Assembly (NCBI RefSeq): GCF_902809865.1
Contig: NZ_CADDWH010000001.1
Coordinates: 496,001 to 560,000, forward strand
Source of the DNA: Halobacillus sp. Marseille-Q1614
GTDB lineage: Bacteria > Bacillota > Bacilli > Bacillales > Halobacillaceae
Direction of reading: 5' to 3'
Length of the DNA stretch: 64,000 bases
Positions 1 to 11,492 of the stretch are shown here, one piece after another. Positions within the stretch are counted from its first letter, which is position 1; each line of letters opens with the position of its first letter. The notes under the pieces are model-generated. The model saw nothing but the letters and a program-made list of their open reading frames with translations, was not told the DNA's origin and did not search any database. The position numbers and the translations under genes are program-made.

Positions 1-10
1 TGAGCCTTTT

Positions 11-3000
11 CTATTGAAATAGTTCTCGGATTTCCTGTTCGCTTAGGGATGTAAGCATTGATTCTCCTGGCTGGATAATCTGGTCTACTAAATCCCGTTT
101 TCTCTGCTGGAGCTGGAAGATCCGTTCTTCAATCGTTCCTTCAGAGATCATTCGAATCACTTGAACAACCTTTTCCTGACCGATCCGGTGAGCGCGTCCT
201 GCTGCTTGTTCCTCAATCGCCGGGTTCCACCATAAATCATATAGAATGACAGTGTCAGCACCTGTTAAGTTAAGCCCTGTCCCTCCAGCTTTTAGCGAAA
301 TAAGGAAGGCATCTTTTTCTCCTTCATTAAATCGTTCCACCATCTCAAGACGGCGGTCACTCTTCGTACTGCCGTCTAAATAAAAGAGGTCCAGCCCTTC
401 GTTTGTCAGTTCCTGCTGAAGAATGCGAAGCATACTGGCGAATTGGGAGAAGATGAGAACACGGTGACCTCCTTCTTTCAATTCACTCGTCAGCTCTTTC
501 AACTGCTCAAGCTTCCCTGATGTTCCTTCGTAGTTTTCAAGGAAGAGGCCAGGGTGGCAGCAGATTTGACGTAGACGGGTCAGTCCCGCTAATATCTCGA
601 GTTTGCCCCGCTGCAGCCCTTTCGCTGCAATCGTCTCCTGCACATCTGACTGAATTTTTTCCAGGTAGCCTAAATAAACTTCTTTCTGCTGGCGCGACAA
701 TTCTGAGTATTGGACGGTTTCTATCTTATCCGGCAATTCTTCTAACACTTCTGTCTTCATTCTTCTTAAAATAAACGGACGTGTCATGCGGGCGATTTTT
801 TCTGGCTTCATTTGCAGGAACTTTTTCTTGCTCGTATAAAAGCCGGGCATGATTGTCCGGAACAGCGACCATAACTCCTGCAGTGAATTTTCAATAGGAG
901 TCCCGCTTAATGCAAAGCGATGGGACGCTTTTATTCCGCGTACAGCCTGCGATGTTTTTGTAGATTCATTTTTAATTGCCTGGGCTTCGTCTAAAATCAT
1001 CGCATGAAACACCCGTCCTGAATAGAATTCGGCATCCTGGCGAAGAAGAGGATAGGATGTAATTAAGATATCTACATCACTCAACTCAATCAGTTCACTG
1101 CGGGCGGCTGGGTCGCCAGTAATCACCTGGACAGTTAGTGAAGGAGCGAATTTTTCAATCTCCTTTTTCCAGTTGTAAACGAGCGAAGCAGGCGTCACAA
1201 TCAGTACGGGCTGCTTCAGCCGTTGTGCTTCCTTTTCATAAAGAATAAAAGCAATGCTCTGCAGTGTCTTTCCAAGTCCCATATCATCCGCGAGAACACC
1301 ACCAAGCCCGTAAGTTGCCAGTGTTTTTAACCAGCGGAAGCCTGTCAGCTGATAGGACCGGAGTTCAGCTTGTAAGTTATCCGGCGGATGAATGTTAAAT
1401 GTTTCCGGGGATTTCAGTCTTTCAACAAGCTGAGTAAAACGCTCGTTTCGCTCAGTGTCTTTTAAGTCGAGAGTATCGTTCACCTGCAGACTTCTTACTT
1501 TAGCCACTTGAAGCTCAGAGTCTTTAATATCACTTGAAGATAATTCGAGCTCATCGGCCAGTGAGCGAAAGCGTCTGAATGATTCTGACGTCAGGGAAAG
1601 CAAAGATCCATTTGATAAACGATAGTAACGTTTCTTCTCGATAGCGGCTCTTAAAGCGTTCGTTATGTCATCGTCTGAAATTCCTTCAATTTCAAATCGG
1701 ATATCAAGCCAGCTGCCTTCTGATTCAATATTCACCGAAGGGATCAGCTCATGAGTCTGATCTTCAATTAAAGAGCGTACAGAAGAAGATGTGTACACAT
1801 GGGCCAGCTCATTTAACAGGGGAAGATACTTCGTTAAAAACTCATCTAGCGCTTCATCATCTTCGATATAAACTGTCTCTCCGTCAAATTTGAATTCGGC
1901 TAGTTCAATGATATGAATTATCGATTGTTCAGTCTGCCGATCCCGCTGAATGATTTGCGATTGACCGGGTGGGTAATGAAAAGGTCTGATCACATGGTCT
2001 CCGTAATGGAACTGAACATCTACCGTTAGAGTCCAATGATTAAAGTCCAAATAGATTTTCGTTTTTAATTCTTCCTGGACAATCTTTTCCCTTGCTTTTT
2101 CATCCAGCTGTACATCGGCAATAGATTCGAGCTCAGGAAGAACATAGGAAACGATTCCTTCCATATCCGTGTGACCTACTGTGTGATTTCCATTGGAGTT
2201 ATAAGGGAGCAGCACATGAAGGGAGCGGATTACCTCTTCTTTTTCCGGGTCCAGTGTATAGAAAATGCCTCTTTTATATAGGAAGTGGTATTCTTTCATA
2301 TATTCAAGTTCCTTCAACTGGTTCAGGCGCAGGTGGTACATGCCTCTTTCTTCAGAAATATAGAAATCAAACTTCGGCATTTCTTCGATTAACTGAAGCT
2401 GGCCCACAGGCTCTCCTCGTTCATAAACCTCACAAAACTGCTGGGATAATTCTCGTAAAAGCTCAGGAGCCATGGAAGGAGAGATCGTCAGCTGACGCTG
2501 CTCCCCCGTATTCCAGTGGCGGTCGTAAAACAGCTCCTGTTCATAGCTTTTATATAGTTTCTGGATAATCGCCGCATCACGAGCGTCCAGCAGGTGATCA
2601 GCTGGGTCAAACGTGAATTTTTTTGATATCCGATAAGGCTTATGCTGATGGATATGAGTTAACAGCTCACGGATGTCTTTAATGACATATGGATAATCTT
2701 CTCCAAGCTTTAACTCAACACTTAAACTTTTGCTTCCTAATATATTTTGCACGTGCAGATAATATTGAATGGCGAGAGGTTTTTTCTGACTCTCGCTGTA
2801 CCTGCTTTCCTGTCGGTCGCGAAAAGTTTCGAATAACCTTGTAGCAAACACGCGGTCTACTTGATGATTATTCGGCTCTACAGACGGCTCTGTTTTTGAA
2901 GTGAGCTGCGGAGCTGCTTCCACGATTGCCTGCTCGCGGATCGCGCAAAGAACGGCCGCAATATGCTTACACTTATAGTAGGTTTCATAAGCAGGGCACT

Positions 3001-3211
3001 CGCAGCGGGCTTCTAAATCTTCATCTTCAAAAAAGAAAACACGTACTTCATAATCATGAGTACCTGTTACGACAGCGCGCCATGAACGAATTGCACTATT
3101 ATGCGTAAGTCCGTAAACTTTGCCTTGTCTAAAGTACTGCTCGCCTCGTTTATAAAAAGCAGATCCGGTGATTTTGATAATATCTTTAGGTTGTAATAGG
3201 TATGACTGCAT
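11..3211 (-). CDS. SWIM zinc-finger SNF2-family DNA helicase
   Basis: Large SNF2 ATPase, about 1066 residues, probably a dsDNA translocase acting in DNA repair or transcription; the exact role is unknown. Near residues 70-95 a CxC...CxH SWIM zinc-binding motif is visible (CECP...CKH). The C-terminal half has Walker A DDMGLGKT, the DEAQ box, SGTPIENS, and the helicase C motifs GTGLNLTGAD and AAGRAHRIGQ. It resembles B. subtilis YwqA-type proteins. Two ATGs lie 9 bases apart; I prefer the inner one because the upstream AGG is then about 9 bases away. It is divergent from prfC and ends at the window edge. The family call is secure; the cellular role is inferred. Confidence 0.9.
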   Translation of the reverse strand: MQSYLLQPKDIIKITGSAFYKRGEQYFRQGKVYGLTHNSAIRSWRAVVTGTHDYEVRVFFFEDEDLEARCECPAYETYYKCKHIAAVLCAIREQAIVEAAPQLTSKTEPSVEPNNHQVDRVFATRLFETFRDRQESRYSESQKKPLAIQYYLHVQNILGSKSLSVELKLGEDYPYVIKDIRELLTHIHQHKPYRISKKFTFDPADHLLDARDAAIIQKLYKSYEQELFYDRHWNTGEQRQLTISPSMAPELLRELSQQFCEVYERGEPVGQLQLIEEMPKFDFYISEERGMYHLRLNQLKELEYMKEYHFLYKRGIFYTLDPEKEEVIRSLHVLLPYNSNGNHTVGHTDMEGIVSYVLPELESIADVQLDEKAREKIVQEELKTKIYLDFNHWTLTVDVQFHYGDHVIRPFHYPPGQSQIIQRDRQTEQSIIHIIELAEFKFDGETVYIEDDEALDEFLTKYLPLLNELAHVYTSSSVRSLIEDQTHELIPSVNIESEGSWLDIRFEIEGISDDDITNALRAAIEKKRYYRLSNGSLLSLTSESFRRFRSLADELELSSSDIKDSELQVAKVRSLQVNDTLDLKDTERNERFTQLVERLKSPETFNIHPPDNLQAELRSYQLTGFRWLKTLATYGLGGVLADDMGLGKTLQSIAFILYEKEAQRLKQPVLIVTPASLVYNWKKEIEKFAPSLTVQVITGDPAARSELIELSDVDILITSYPLLRQDAEFYSGRVFHAMILDEAQAIKNESTKTSQAVRGIKASHRFALSGTPIENSLQELWSLFRTIMPGFYTSKKKFLQMKPEKIARMTRPFILRRMKTEVLEELPDKIETVQYSELSRQQKEVYLGYLEKIQSDVQETIAAKGLQRGKLEILAGLTRLRQICCHPGLFLENYEGTSGKLEQLKELTSELKEGGHRVLIFSQFASMLRILQQELTNEGLDLFYLDGSTKSDRRLEMVERFNEGEKDAFLISLKAGGTGLNLTGADTVILYDLWWNPAIEEQAAGRAHRIGQEKVVQVIRMISEGTIEERIFQLQQRKRDLVDQIIQPGESMLTSLSEQEIRELFQ

Positions 3212-3220
3212 AGCTTGCAT

Positions 3221-3578
3221 CCTAACTAGATTATTTTCTATAAGTATAACAGGTTAAAAGGTAAAATATCGCCTTGGGCAAACCGTCAAATTAAATACTG
3301 TCAGCTTTCGGATATAAGGGCGCAAATCAGGAAATACTGGCGAGTTTTCAATTATACTTGCTGAAGCCGCATTTTTACAGGCGAATTGCCTTTAGGAGAT
3401 ATCCACCCCTTATTGATTTTAGCTAACGGGTATGCTAACTTTCAAGATAGAGATTTACAAATTTTTTGAAGCCGCTTTTTAAGTGAGCGGCTTTTGTTAT
3501 GGAGTGAAGAGGCCGATGTAAAACGTATATCCTGCCGAATAAGCAGCCGATTTAAATTAAAAAGTGGAGGATATGACG
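3221..3578. other. Divergent intergenic region, no gene seen
   Basis: About 350 bases between the helicase and prfC starts. No supported coding sequence. It holds the orphan terminator-like hairpin at 3469-3497 and two near-copies of TGAAGCCGC (about 3362 and 3467). Promoters for both flanking genes should be here, but I could not fix convincing -35/-10 pairs. Confidence 0.5.
3469..3497 (+). terminator. Orphan hairpin/terminator ahead of prfC
   Basis: AAGCCGCT pairs with AGCGGCTT around a 9-base loop, followed by a short T-rich tail. No plus-strand gene precedes it, so it would end either a small RNA or the prfC leader. Confidence 0.5.
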
Positions 3579-5162
3579 ATGACGATAAAAGATGAAATGA
3601 AAAAACGGCGGACGTTTGCTATTATTTCCCACCCCGATGCGGGTAAAACGACAATGACAGAAAAAATGCTGTTGTTTGGTAATTTAATACGATCGGCCGG
3701 AACGGTAAAAGGGAAGAAATCAGGAAAATTTGCTACATCAGACTGGATGGAAATCGAGAAACAGCGTGGAATTTCCGTTACGTCGAGTGTAATGAATTTC
3801 GCTTATGAAGGCTATCAGGTAAATATTTTGGATACACCGGGGCACGAAGATTTTAGTGAAGATACGTACCGGACATTAACAGCTGTAGATAGTGTGGTCA
3901 TGATTATTGATGGGACGAAAGGGATCGAAGCCCAGACGCTGAAACTGTTTAAAGTATGTAAAATGCGCGGAATTCCGATATTTACTTTTATAAATAAAAT
4001 GGACCGTGAAGGCCGTGAGCCGCTGGACCTGCTTGAAGAAATCGAGTCGACACTCGACATCGAAACATATCCGATGACGTGGCCTGCTGGCATGGGGAAA
4101 CGCTTCCTTGGTGTCTTCGACCGTCACAATGATCAGTTCGTTCAGTTTACAGGAAATGAAAGAGAGAATTATATTCCTTATGAAGAACTGGACCAGCACC
4201 CTGAGCTTATAAAAAATGCAACGTATCAGGAAGCTAAAGATGAAATGGAACTAGTCGATGAAGCAGGAGACGGCTTTGACCTCGACAAAGTGATGAAAGG
4301 CGATCAAACTCCTGTATTTTTCGGAAGCGCCTTGGCTCCTTTTGGTGTAGAGACCTTTTTCAATACGTTTATAAAATATGCGCCTCAGCCAGCACCCAGG
4401 CGTTCTACAGAAGGAATTGTCTCACCGGAAGATGAGGAATTCTCAGGCTTTATTTTCAAAATTCAAGCCAATATGAATCCACAGCACCGTGACCGAATCG
4501 CCTTTGTGCGGATTTGTTCAGGAAAATTTGAACGCGGCATGAACGTCACGCTGTCTCGTACAGGTAAGACATTTAAGCTTTCCCAGTCACAGCAGTTTGT
4601 TGCTTCCTCAAGAGGTACCGTAGAAGAAGGATATGCGGGAGATATTATCGGGATTTATGATCCGAATGTTTACCGAATTGGAGATACGATCCTGACAGGC
4701 AAGCAGAAATATGAATATGATGAGCTGCCGCAGTTCCCTCCAGAGCTTTTCAAAAAAGTTACGGCGAAAAACGTAATGAAAGCGAAACAGTTTAAAAAAG
4801 GACTTGAACAGCTTGTCCAGGAAGGTGCCATTCAGCTATTTAAGCATTATCACTTCGAGGATTATATCATTGGTGCGGTCGGCGAGCTTCAGTATGAAGT
4901 CTTTGAGTATCGTATGAAAAACGAATATAATGTAGAAGTAGAGCTCGTACCAATGGGTGAGCGGATTCCACGCTGGATCCCTGCCGATCAGGTGGATGAG
5001 TCCATGTTTGATGAACGTAATATGCTTGTTCTTGACCGTGAAGAAAACCCTGTTGTTCTATTTAAGAACGATTTCTCACTTCGCTGGTTTAAGGATAAAC
5101 ATGAAGATATAGAGTTAATTGATCTTTTTGAAGTAAACCAGTATGACCAGTCATTTGAATAA
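3579..5162 (+). CDS. prfC: Peptide chain release factor 3
   Basis: Translational GTPase that recycles RF1/RF2 from the ribosome after peptide release. G-domain motifs are intact: [21 protein letters not shown] and [12 protein letters not shown], followed by domain 2 and the RF3 C-terminal domain. The 527-residue length is normal. In-frame starts at 3564 (GTG) and 3573 (ATG) lie inside or too close to the GGAGG at 3566-3570; the ATG at 3579 is 8 bases away and is chosen. It is a single-gene unit with its own terminator. B. subtilis, as far as I recall, lacks this gene, although many other Firmicutes have it. Confidence 0.95.
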   Translation: MTIKDEMKKRRTFAIISHPDAGKTTMTEKMLLFGNLIRSAGTVKGKKSGKFATSDWMEIEKQRGISVTSSVMNFAYEGYQVNILDTPGHEDFSEDTYRTLTAVDSVVMIIDGTKGIEAQTLKLFKVCKMRGIPIFTFINKMDREGREPLDLLEEIESTLDIETYPMTWPAGMGKRFLGVFDRHNDQFVQFTGNERENYIPYEELDQHPELIKNATYQEAKDEMELVDEAGDGFDLDKVMKGDQTPVFFGSALAPFGVETFFNTFIKYAPQPAPRRSTEGIVSPEDEEFSGFIFKIQANMNPQHRDRIAFVRICSGKFERGMNVTLSRTGKTFKLSQSQQFVASSRGTVEEGYAGDIIGIYDPNVYRIGDTILTGKQKYEYDELPQFPPELFKKVTAKNVMKAKQFKKGLEQLVQEGAIQLFKHYHFEDYIIGAVGELQYEVFEYRMKNEYNVEVELVPMGERIPRWIPADQVDESMFDERNMLVLDREENPVVLFKNDFSLRWFKDKHEDIELIDLFEVNQYDQSFE

Positions 5163-5170
5163 AGATTTAG

Positions 5171-5203
5171 AAAAGCCTAAGGATCCCTTAGGCTTTTAGT
5201 TTT
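5171..5203 (+). terminator. prfC terminator
   Basis: Near-perfect stem AAAAGCCTAAG/CTTAGGCTTTT just after the prfC stop, ending in a T-rich stretch. Confidence 0.85.
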
Positions 5204-5348
5204 TAATACAAGGAAAATAATCATAAAAAGTTGAGCGTACCTCTCTCAGCGTAAGGGGGCATGGAGATCGTTCGCTTTTCCCGCCTCTTTGTCCATTTTA
5301 AGCAAAGGACTTCTTCTACAACTATTTAACAAAGCAAAAACAAAAGAG

Positions 5349-5362
5349 CGAATGTTTGTTCG
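5349..5362 (+). promoter_or_regulatory. LexA (DinR) SOS box of uvrBA
   Basis: CGAATGTTTGTTCG matches the Bacillus SOS consensus CGAAC-N4-GTTCG with one mismatch. It overlaps the -35 of the predicted uvrB promoter, as expected for LexA repression of the excision-repair operon. Confidence 0.85.
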
Positions 5363-5384
5363 TTAGAGGTTAGAATGGTAAACT
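5356..5384 (+). promoter_or_regulatory. Predicted SigA promoter of uvrBA
   Basis: TTGTTC, 17-base spacer, TAAACT, with an extended TGG before the -10. It lies about 50 bases upstream of the uvrB start and overlaps the SOS box. Confidence 0.6.
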
Positions 5385-5431
5385 TATGTGGTAAACTATC
5401 TTTGAATGAGTCAGGATCGGAGGATTGTGTC

Positions 5432-7411
5432 ATGAACAATCAATTTGAACTAGTTTCAGAATATTCCCCTCAAGGTGACCAGCCCCAGGCAATTAAGGAG
5501 CTGGTTGAAGGCATAAATAATGGCAGGAAACATCAGACGCTGCTCGGAGCAACAGGGACGGGTAAGACGTTTACGATGTCTAATGTGATTCAGCAGGTGA
5601 ATAAGCCGACACTGATCATTGCCCATAACAAAACATTAGCGGGACAGCTATATAGTGAATTCAAGGAATTTTTCCCAAATAATGCTGTGGAATATTTTGT
5701 AAGCTTCTATGATTATTATCAGCCGGAAGCGTACGTACCCCAAACCGATACCTTCATTGAAAAAGATTCGAATATAAATGATGAAATAGATAAACTGCGG
5801 CACTCGGCGACAACCTCGTTATTTGAGAGAAATGATGTCATTATTGTAGCCAGTGTTTCTTGTATATACGGCTTAGGTTCTCCGGAAGAATACAGAAGTC
5901 AGGTGGTTTCTATCCGGCCGGGAATGGAGAAAGATCGTGATGAATTGCTGCGTTCATTAGTGGATATTCAGTATGCCCGAAACGATATTGATTTCCAGCG
6001 CGGTACGTTCCGCGTGCGCGGAGATTCTGTTGAAATTATTCCTGCTTCCAAGGAAGAACATGCGATTCGGGTTGAGTTTTTTGGTGATGAAATCGACCGT
6101 ATCCGTGAAGTGGATGTTTTAACAGGAGAAGTCGTAGGTGAACGTGAACACGTAGCGATATTTCCCGCTTCCCACTTCGTAACGCGGGAGAACAAGCTGA
6201 AAAAAGCGATTAAAAATATTGAAGCAGAAATGCATGAGCGAGTTAAAGAATTAAAAGATCAAAATAAACTTCTGGAAGCACAGCGGTTAGAACAACGTAC
6301 ACGATATGATCTTGAAATGATGGAAGAGATGGGCTTCTGTTCAGGCATTGAGAATTATTCCAGACACCTCACCTTCCGTGAAAGAGGAGCCACTCCATAT
6401 ACACTGCTCGATTTCTTCCCCGAAGATTCATTAATAATGGTTGATGAATCACACGTTACACTTCCGCAGATTCGTGGAATGTACAACGGAGACCAGGCGA
6501 GGAAACAAGTGCTTGTCGACCATGGATTCCGTCTGCCGTCAGCTCTTGATAACCGTCCGTTACGATTTGAAGAGTTTGAAAAACATATCGACTTTATTAC
6601 GTATGTTACTGCAACTCCTGGGCCATATGAACTCGAGCATACGCCGAAGATGACAGAGCAGATTATCCGTCCGACAGGGCTGCTTGATCCTGAAATAGAA
6701 ATTCGTCCAATACATGGACAGATTGACGACTTGATCGGAGAAATAAATATTAGGAAAGATCGAAACGAGAGGGTACTCGTAACGACTTTAACGAAGAAAA
6801 TGTCCGAGGACTTAACCGACTATTTAAAAGAAATTGGTTTGAAAGTCGCTTATCTTCACTCGGAAATCGACACGTTTGAGAGGATCGAGATTATCAGAGA
6901 TTTACGTTTAGGAAAATATGATGTCCTCGTAGGAATTAACCTCTTAAGGGAAGGGCTCGATATTCCTGAAGTTTCGCTCGTAACGATCTTAGATGCAGAT
7001 AAAGAAGGCTTTTTACGTTCAGACCGATCCTTGATTCAAACGATTGGACGGGCGGCACGTAACGAGAACGGACGTGTCATAATGTATGCAGATAAAATTA
7101 CGAAATCAATGCAGTACGCGATCGACGAAACTTACCGCCGCCGTGAAAAACAAATTGCGTATAACGAAAAACACGGCATTACACCGAAGACGATTAAGAA
7201 AGAAATTCGTGACCTGATTTCAGTATCAAGTGTTGCTGAAGATGAAGAAGGCTACTTAGCAGATAAGAAGCCGTCTAAGATGACGAAGAAAGAACGTTTG
7301 GAATTAGTGGACAATTTAGAAACTGAAATGAAGCAGGCGGCCAAAGATCTGGACTTTGAAAAAGCGGCTGAACTGCGCGATGTTATTTTGGAACTAAAAG
7401 CGGAAGGATGA
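5432..7411 (+). CDS. uvrB: Excinuclease ABC subunit B
   Basis: DNA-damage recognition helicase of nucleotide excision repair; it receives damaged DNA from UvrA and recruits UvrC. Visible are Walker A GATGTGKT, the damage-inserting beta-hairpin region [21 protein letters not shown], helicase motifs through [13 protein letters not shown], and the C-terminal UVR domain ([11 protein letters not shown]). At 659 residues it is the usual length. The frame is open to 5375, but that would put translation inside the promoter; ATG 5432 has CGGAGGA 7 bases upstream and matches family N-termini. It is the first gene of the LexA-controlled uvrBA operon. Confidence 0.97.
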   Translation: MNNQFELVSEYSPQGDQPQAIKELVEGINNGRKHQTLLGATGTGKTFTMSNVIQQVNKPTLIIAHNKTLAGQLYSEFKEFFPNNAVEYFVSFYDYYQPEAYVPQTDTFIEKDSNINDEIDKLRHSATTSLFERNDVIIVASVSCIYGLGSPEEYRSQVVSIRPGMEKDRDELLRSLVDIQYARNDIDFQRGTFRVRGDSVEIIPASKEEHAIRVEFFGDEIDRIREVDVLTGEVVGEREHVAIFPASHFVTRENKLKKAIKNIEAEMHERVKELKDQNKLLEAQRLEQRTRYDLEMMEEMGFCSGIENYSRHLTFRERGATPYTLLDFFPEDSLIMVDESHVTLPQIRGMYNGDQARKQVLVDHGFRLPSALDNRPLRFEEFEKHIDFITYVTATPGPYELEHTPKMTEQIIRPTGLLDPEIEIRPIHGQIDDLIGEINIRKDRNERVLVTTLTKKMSEDLTDYLKEIGLKVAYLHSEIDTFERIEIIRDLRLGKYDVLVGINLLREGLDIPEVSLVTILDADKEGFLRSDRSLIQTIGRAARNENGRVIMYADKITKSMQYAIDETYRRREKQIAYNEKHGITPKTIKKEIRDLISVSSVAEDEEGYLADKKPSKMTKKERLELVDNLETEMKQAAKDLDFEKAAELRDVILELKAEG

Positions 7412-7418
7412 GGAGCTT

Positions 7419-10295
7419 ATGGTCAGTAAGAATATCAGCATAAGAGGTGCTAGGGCTCACAATCTTAAAAATATAAATATCGATATCCCTAAAAATAAAC
7501 TCGTAGTAATGACAGGGCTTTCCGGATCGGGGAAATCCTCTTTAGCCTTCGATACGATCTATGCGGAAGGTCAGAGGAGGTATGTAGAATCACTCAGTGC
7601 CTACGCGAGACAATTTCTCGGGCAGATGGATAAGCCGGATGTTGATTCCATTGAAGGCTTGTCACCGGCCATTTCCATTGATCAGAAGACGACAAGTAAA
7701 AACCCTCGGTCTACGGTAGGTACGGTAACGGAGATCTACGATTATCTTCGTCTCTTGTATGCCCGGGTTGGACGTCCAACATGTCCAAATCACGGCATTG
7801 AAATTTCTTCTCAGACTGTGCAGCAAATGGTGGATCAGCTAATGGAACACACTGAGCGTACCAAAATGCAAATTCTTGCTCCTGTTGTCTCCGGAAGAAA
7901 AGGAGAGCATGTAAAGGTATTTGAACAGCTCCAGAAAGAAGGTTATATACGCCTCAGAGTTGATGGTGAAATGCGTGAAATTTCCGAGGAAATAAAATTA
8001 GAAAAGAATAAGAAGCACTCAATTGAAGTGGTCGTCGACCGTATTGTTATAAAAGATGGAGTAGAAGGTCGTCTGTCAGATTCGATTGAGACCGCTTTAA
8101 GCTTAGGTGGCGGGCACCTTACCGTCGATGTTATCGATGGAGAAGAGCTCGTATTCAGTGAACATCACGCCTGCCCTATCTGTGGTTTTTCTGTAAGTGA
8201 GCTTGAACCACGCATGTTTTCTTTTAACAGTCCATACGGCGCATGCAGCCGCTGTGATGGCCTTGGGACACAGCTTGAAGTTGATTTAGACCTTGTCATT
8301 CCTGATTGGAATAAGTCGTTAAACGACCATGCGATTGCTGCTTGGGAACCTACCAGCTCCCAATACTATCCGCAGCTGCTTCAAAGCGTCGCCAAACATT
8401 ATAAGATTGATTTGAGAAAGCCTGTTAAAAAACTGCCGAAGGATAAAATGGACAAAATTCTCTATGGAAGCGGCAATGAAAAAATCCATTTCCGTTATGA
8501 AAACGATTTTGGAAAAGTCCGTGAGAGCGAGATTTACTACGAAGGGGTCATCCCTAATATTTCAAGGCGTTACCGGGAGACGAGCTCTGATTATATTAGA
8601 GAACAGATGGAAAAATATATGGCACAAAAACCTTGTCCAAAGTGTAAAGGAAACCGTCTGAATGAAGAAGCGCTCGCTGTTCTTATCGGAGGTAAACATA
8701 TCGGGGAGACGACCGAGTATTCTGTTGTCGAAGCTAAAAACTTTTTCGAAGGTCTTGAACTGACTGAAAAAGAAGAGACCATTGCCCGCATGATTTTAAA
8801 GGAAATCTGCGAGCGGCTCAGCTTCCTGGCCAACGTCGGACTGGATTATCTGACTTTATCGCGTTCAGCGGGTACACTCTCCGGCGGCGAAGCTCAGCGG
8901 ATCCGCCTGGCGACCCAGATCGGCTCTGCCTTAACAGGAGTGCTGTATGTACTCGATGAGCCATCGATCGGTCTTCACCAGAGAGACAATGACCGTTTAA
9001 TTAATACTCTTAAACGGATGAGAGACTTGGATAATACACTAATCGTAGTCGAACATGATGAAGATACGATGCTGGCTGCGGATTATTTAATTGATATCGG
9101 ACCGGGAGCGGGCGCTCACGGCGGTGAGATCGTCACCCAAGGAACACCTAAGCAGGTGATGAGAAGCAGCAAGTCTTTGACAGGGCAGTACTTGTCCGGT
9201 AAGAAATTCATTCCGCTTCCAGCAGAGCGCAGAAAAGCGGATGGCAGGTATATTACTATTAAACAAGCTGAAGAGAATAACTTGAAGAAAGTCAATGCGA
9301 AGATCCCGCTTGGTGTTCTTACAGCCGTTACAGGAGTTTCCGGATCTGGGAAAAGTACTTTAATTAACGATATTTTATATAAGACGCTGTCGATGCGTCT
9401 GCATAATGGAAAACAAAAACCTGGCAAGCATAAAGAAATCGACGGCATTGATCAGCTTGAAAAAGTAATAGACATCGACCAGTCTCCAATTGGACGGACG
9501 CCACGATCCAACCCGGCCACTTACACCGGGGTCTTTGATGACATCCGTGATGTTTTCGCCCAGACGAGTGAGGCAAAAATACGCGGCTATAAAAAAGGCC
9601 GTTTCAGCTTTAACGTGAAAGGCGGACGGTGTGAAGCCTGCCGCGGAGACGGGATTATTAAGATTGAAATGCACTTCCTGCCGGACGTTTATGTGCCTTG
9701 TGAAGTCTGTAATGGAAAAAGATACAATAGGGAAACGCTCGAAGTGAAATATAAAGGAAAAAATATTTCTGACGTACTTGGTATGACGATTGAAGAAGCG
9801 TTAGAGTTTTTCTCGAATATTCCGAAGATTAAGCGTAAAATTCAAACAGTAGCTGATGTTGGATTAGGCTATGTAAAACTTGGCCAGCCTGCGACAACAC
9901 TGTCTGGCGGGGAAGCACAACGTGTGAAATTAGCAAGTGAGCTCCACCGCCGTTCCACAGGAAAGTCCTTTTATATTCTTGATGAGCCGACGACAGGGCT
10001 GCACGTAGATGATATTTCGAGGTTATTAACGGTTCTGCAGCGTCTCGTTGACAATGGGGATACGGTACTCATTATTGAACACAGCCTTGATGTTATTAAA
10101 GAAGCCGATCATATTATTGACCTTGGACCAGAAGGCGGAGAAAAAGGCGGCCAGATTATTGCTACAGGGACGCCGGAAAAAGTAGCCAAAGACAGTAAAT
10201 CCTATACAGGGAAATACTTGAAGCCGATACTAGAAAGAGATAAAAAGCGTATGGAAGAACGTCTGCGCTCGAAAGAAAAAGTATCGAGCAAGTAG
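7419..10295 (+). CDS. uvrA: Excinuclease ABC subunit A
   Basis: ABC-type ATPase dimer that first scans DNA for bulky lesions and loads UvrB. Two ABC modules are visible: Walker [10 protein letters not shown] near residue 35 and GVSGSGKST near 645, and two LSGGEAQR signatures. Zinc-finger cysteine pairs include CPIC...CSRC, CPKC and CEAC...CEVC. The 958 residues match the family. Start ATG follows uvrB by 7 bases with AGGAG overlapping the uvrB stop, indicating translational coupling. Confidence 0.97.
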   Translation: MVSKNISIRGARAHNLKNINIDIPKNKLVVMTGLSGSGKSSLAFDTIYAEGQRRYVESLSAYARQFLGQMDKPDVDSIEGLSPAISIDQKTTSKNPRSTVGTVTEIYDYLRLLYARVGRPTCPNHGIEISSQTVQQMVDQLMEHTERTKMQILAPVVSGRKGEHVKVFEQLQKEGYIRLRVDGEMREISEEIKLEKNKKHSIEVVVDRIVIKDGVEGRLSDSIETALSLGGGHLTVDVIDGEELVFSEHHACPICGFSVSELEPRMFSFNSPYGACSRCDGLGTQLEVDLDLVIPDWNKSLNDHAIAAWEPTSSQYYPQLLQSVAKHYKIDLRKPVKKLPKDKMDKILYGSGNEKIHFRYENDFGKVRESEIYYEGVIPNISRRYRETSSDYIREQMEKYMAQKPCPKCKGNRLNEEALAVLIGGKHIGETTEYSVVEAKNFFEGLELTEKEETIARMILKEICERLSFLANVGLDYLTLSRSAGTLSGGEAQRIRLATQIGSALTGVLYVLDEPSIGLHQRDNDRLINTLKRMRDLDNTLIVVEHDEDTMLAADYLIDIGPGAGAHGGEIVTQGTPKQVMRSSKSLTGQYLSGKKFIPLPAERRKADGRYITIKQAEENNLKKVNAKIPLGVLTAVTGVSGSGKSTLINDILYKTLSMRLHNGKQKPGKHKEIDGIDQLEKVIDIDQSPIGRTPRSNPATYTGVFDDIRDVFAQTSEAKIRGYKKGRFSFNVKGGRCEACRGDGIIKIEMHFLPDVYVPCEVCNGKRYNRETLEVKYKGKNISDVLGMTIEEALEFFSNIPKIKRKIQTVADVGLGYVKLGQPATTLSGGEAQRVKLASELHRRSTGKSFYILDEPTTGLHVDDISRLLTVLQRLVDNGDTVLIIEHSLDVIKEADHIIDLGPEGGEKGGQIIATGTPEKVAKDSKSYTGKYLKPILERDKKRMEERLRSKEKVSSK

Positions 10296-10364
10296 ATGCT
10301 TTGACGCCTTCGGGAGAATTGAGTATCGTTAAACTAGAGTTGTTTAACGGGAGGAATGCAGGAA

Positions 10365-10736
10365 ATGAAACCAATCGAACAATATAAAGTGCAGGCTGCA
10401 ATCGATCAGTTTGCCGATAAAGATGTATATATTCATTTAGAAACAACGAATGGAGCCTACGCCAGTCATTTTGATGAGAGTGCCTATAATGTAGGTGCTT
10501 TTATCCGAAATGCACGCGTAAACTATCAACATGGAAAGCTGGTAAGTACCGGCGGTTCTTATCGAGTCGGGCTCAAGCTTGACCTTGGCTGGGTGTACGC
10601 TGAAGGGGTCAGCGATTATGAAATTGATGAGCAGGGGCGACTGTTGATGGCGGGTCATGACCGGGAAGGACGCTTAATGGTAGCTCTTGAGATTAGTGAG
10701 AATCCATTCACTCATGAGGCGGAAGCTGATGAGTAA
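10365..10736 (+). CDS. yojF: YojF family protein (DUF1806)
   Basis: Small soluble protein of about 123 residues, similar to B. subtilis YojF, which likewise precedes bshB2. Its biochemical role is not established; the fixed pairing suggests a part in bacillithiol synthesis or BshB2 function. Conserved-looking stretches are VYIHLETTNGAY, FIRNARVNY and YRVGLKLDLGWVYAEG. ATG 10356 is only 1 base from GGGAGG, so ATG 10365 (10 bases away) is taken. Its end overlaps bshB2 by 8 bases. Confidence 0.8.
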   Translation: MKPIEQYKVQAAIDQFADKDVYIHLETTNGAYASHFDESAYNVGAFIRNARVNYQHGKLVSTGGSYRVGLKLDLGWVYAEGVSDYEIDEQGRLLMAGHDREGRLMVALEISENPFTHEAEADE

Positions 10737-11391
10737 TAAGCACGTTCTTGTTATTTTTCCGCATCCAGATGATGAATCCTTTGGGGCTTCAGGGGTCATC
10801 AGCAAATTCAGAGCTGAAGGCGTTCCGGTTACTTACTTATGCGGAACACTGGGTGAAATGGGACGCAATATGGGTAACCCCGTGTTTGCCAATAGAGAAA
10901 CACTATCCACATTTCGCAAAAAAGAGCTTGCTGAAGCGGCTCGTCAGCTCGATATTGATGTTGAGCTGCTCGGCTATAGGGACAAAACGCTCGAATTTGA
11001 ACCTGTTGATGAACTGGCGGAAGACTTGAAGGAAAGAATTCAAGCTCACAAAGCGGCTGTCGTCATCACACATTACCCAGGTTTCGCTGTCCACCCGGAT
11101 CATGATGCCCTGGCAGCTGCCGTCGTCAAAGCTGTAGAAAAAATGAAACCGGGCGAGCGTCCGGAAGTATGGATGCACGCGATCAGTAATGACCATGAAG
11201 AAAAACTTGGAGAACCTGATCTCGTCTTTGATATTGCACCTTACTGGGACCGGAAGGAAGCTGCGATCCGCGCCCACCTGTCCCAAGCTGACGGGATGAT
11301 GCAGCTGATTGAAAATCACGATCAGCGAAATGAACAGCTTCAAAAGTTAAAACAGGAAAAATTTTATCGATGGACATTCTCTACAACATGA
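10729..11391 (+). CDS. bshB2: Bacillithiol biosynthesis deacetylase BshB2
   Basis: Zinc-dependent LmbE/PIG-L deacetylase that removes the acetyl group from GlcNAc-malate in synthesis of bacillithiol, the main low-molecular-weight thiol of these bacteria. The metal-binding PHPDDE motif is at residues 10-15 and the downstream HYPGFAVHPDHD supplies further histidines. The 220 residues equal the B. subtilis enzyme. The frame is open further upstream, but ATG 10729, preceded by GAGGCGG, gives the family N-terminus. It is coupled to yojF and ends at a strong terminator. Confidence 0.92.
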   Translation: MSNKHVLVIFPHPDDESFGASGVISKFRAEGVPVTYLCGTLGEMGRNMGNPVFANRETLSTFRKKELAEAARQLDIDVELLGYRDKTLEFEPVDELAEDLKERIQAHKAAVVITHYPGFAVHPDHDALAAAVVKAVEKMKPGERPEVWMHAISNDHEEKLGEPDLVFDIAPYWDRKEAAIRAHLSQADGMMQLIENHDQRNEQLQKLKQEKFYRWTFSTT

Positions 11392-11397
11392 TTCAAA

Positions 11398-11437
11398 GAC
11401 ACCTTGCAGAAATCCGCTTCTTCAAGGTGTCTTTTTT
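11398..11437 (+). terminator. yojF-bshB2 terminator
   Basis: Stem GACACCTTG/CAAGGTGTC followed by six T residues, immediately after bshB2. Confidence 0.9.
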
Positions 11438-11492
11438 CTAGTTTGTTTAGAGTGTTAAAAGGGAAAAAGATAAGGTGAAGGAGAGATGCGTG

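Noticed and set aside
3411-3433. SigB-type promoter with GGGTAT near 3428
   Set aside because: No GTTT-like -35 at the required spacing.
5375-5431. N-terminal extension of UvrB
   Set aside because: It would start within the predicted -10/-35 region and has no ribosome-binding site.
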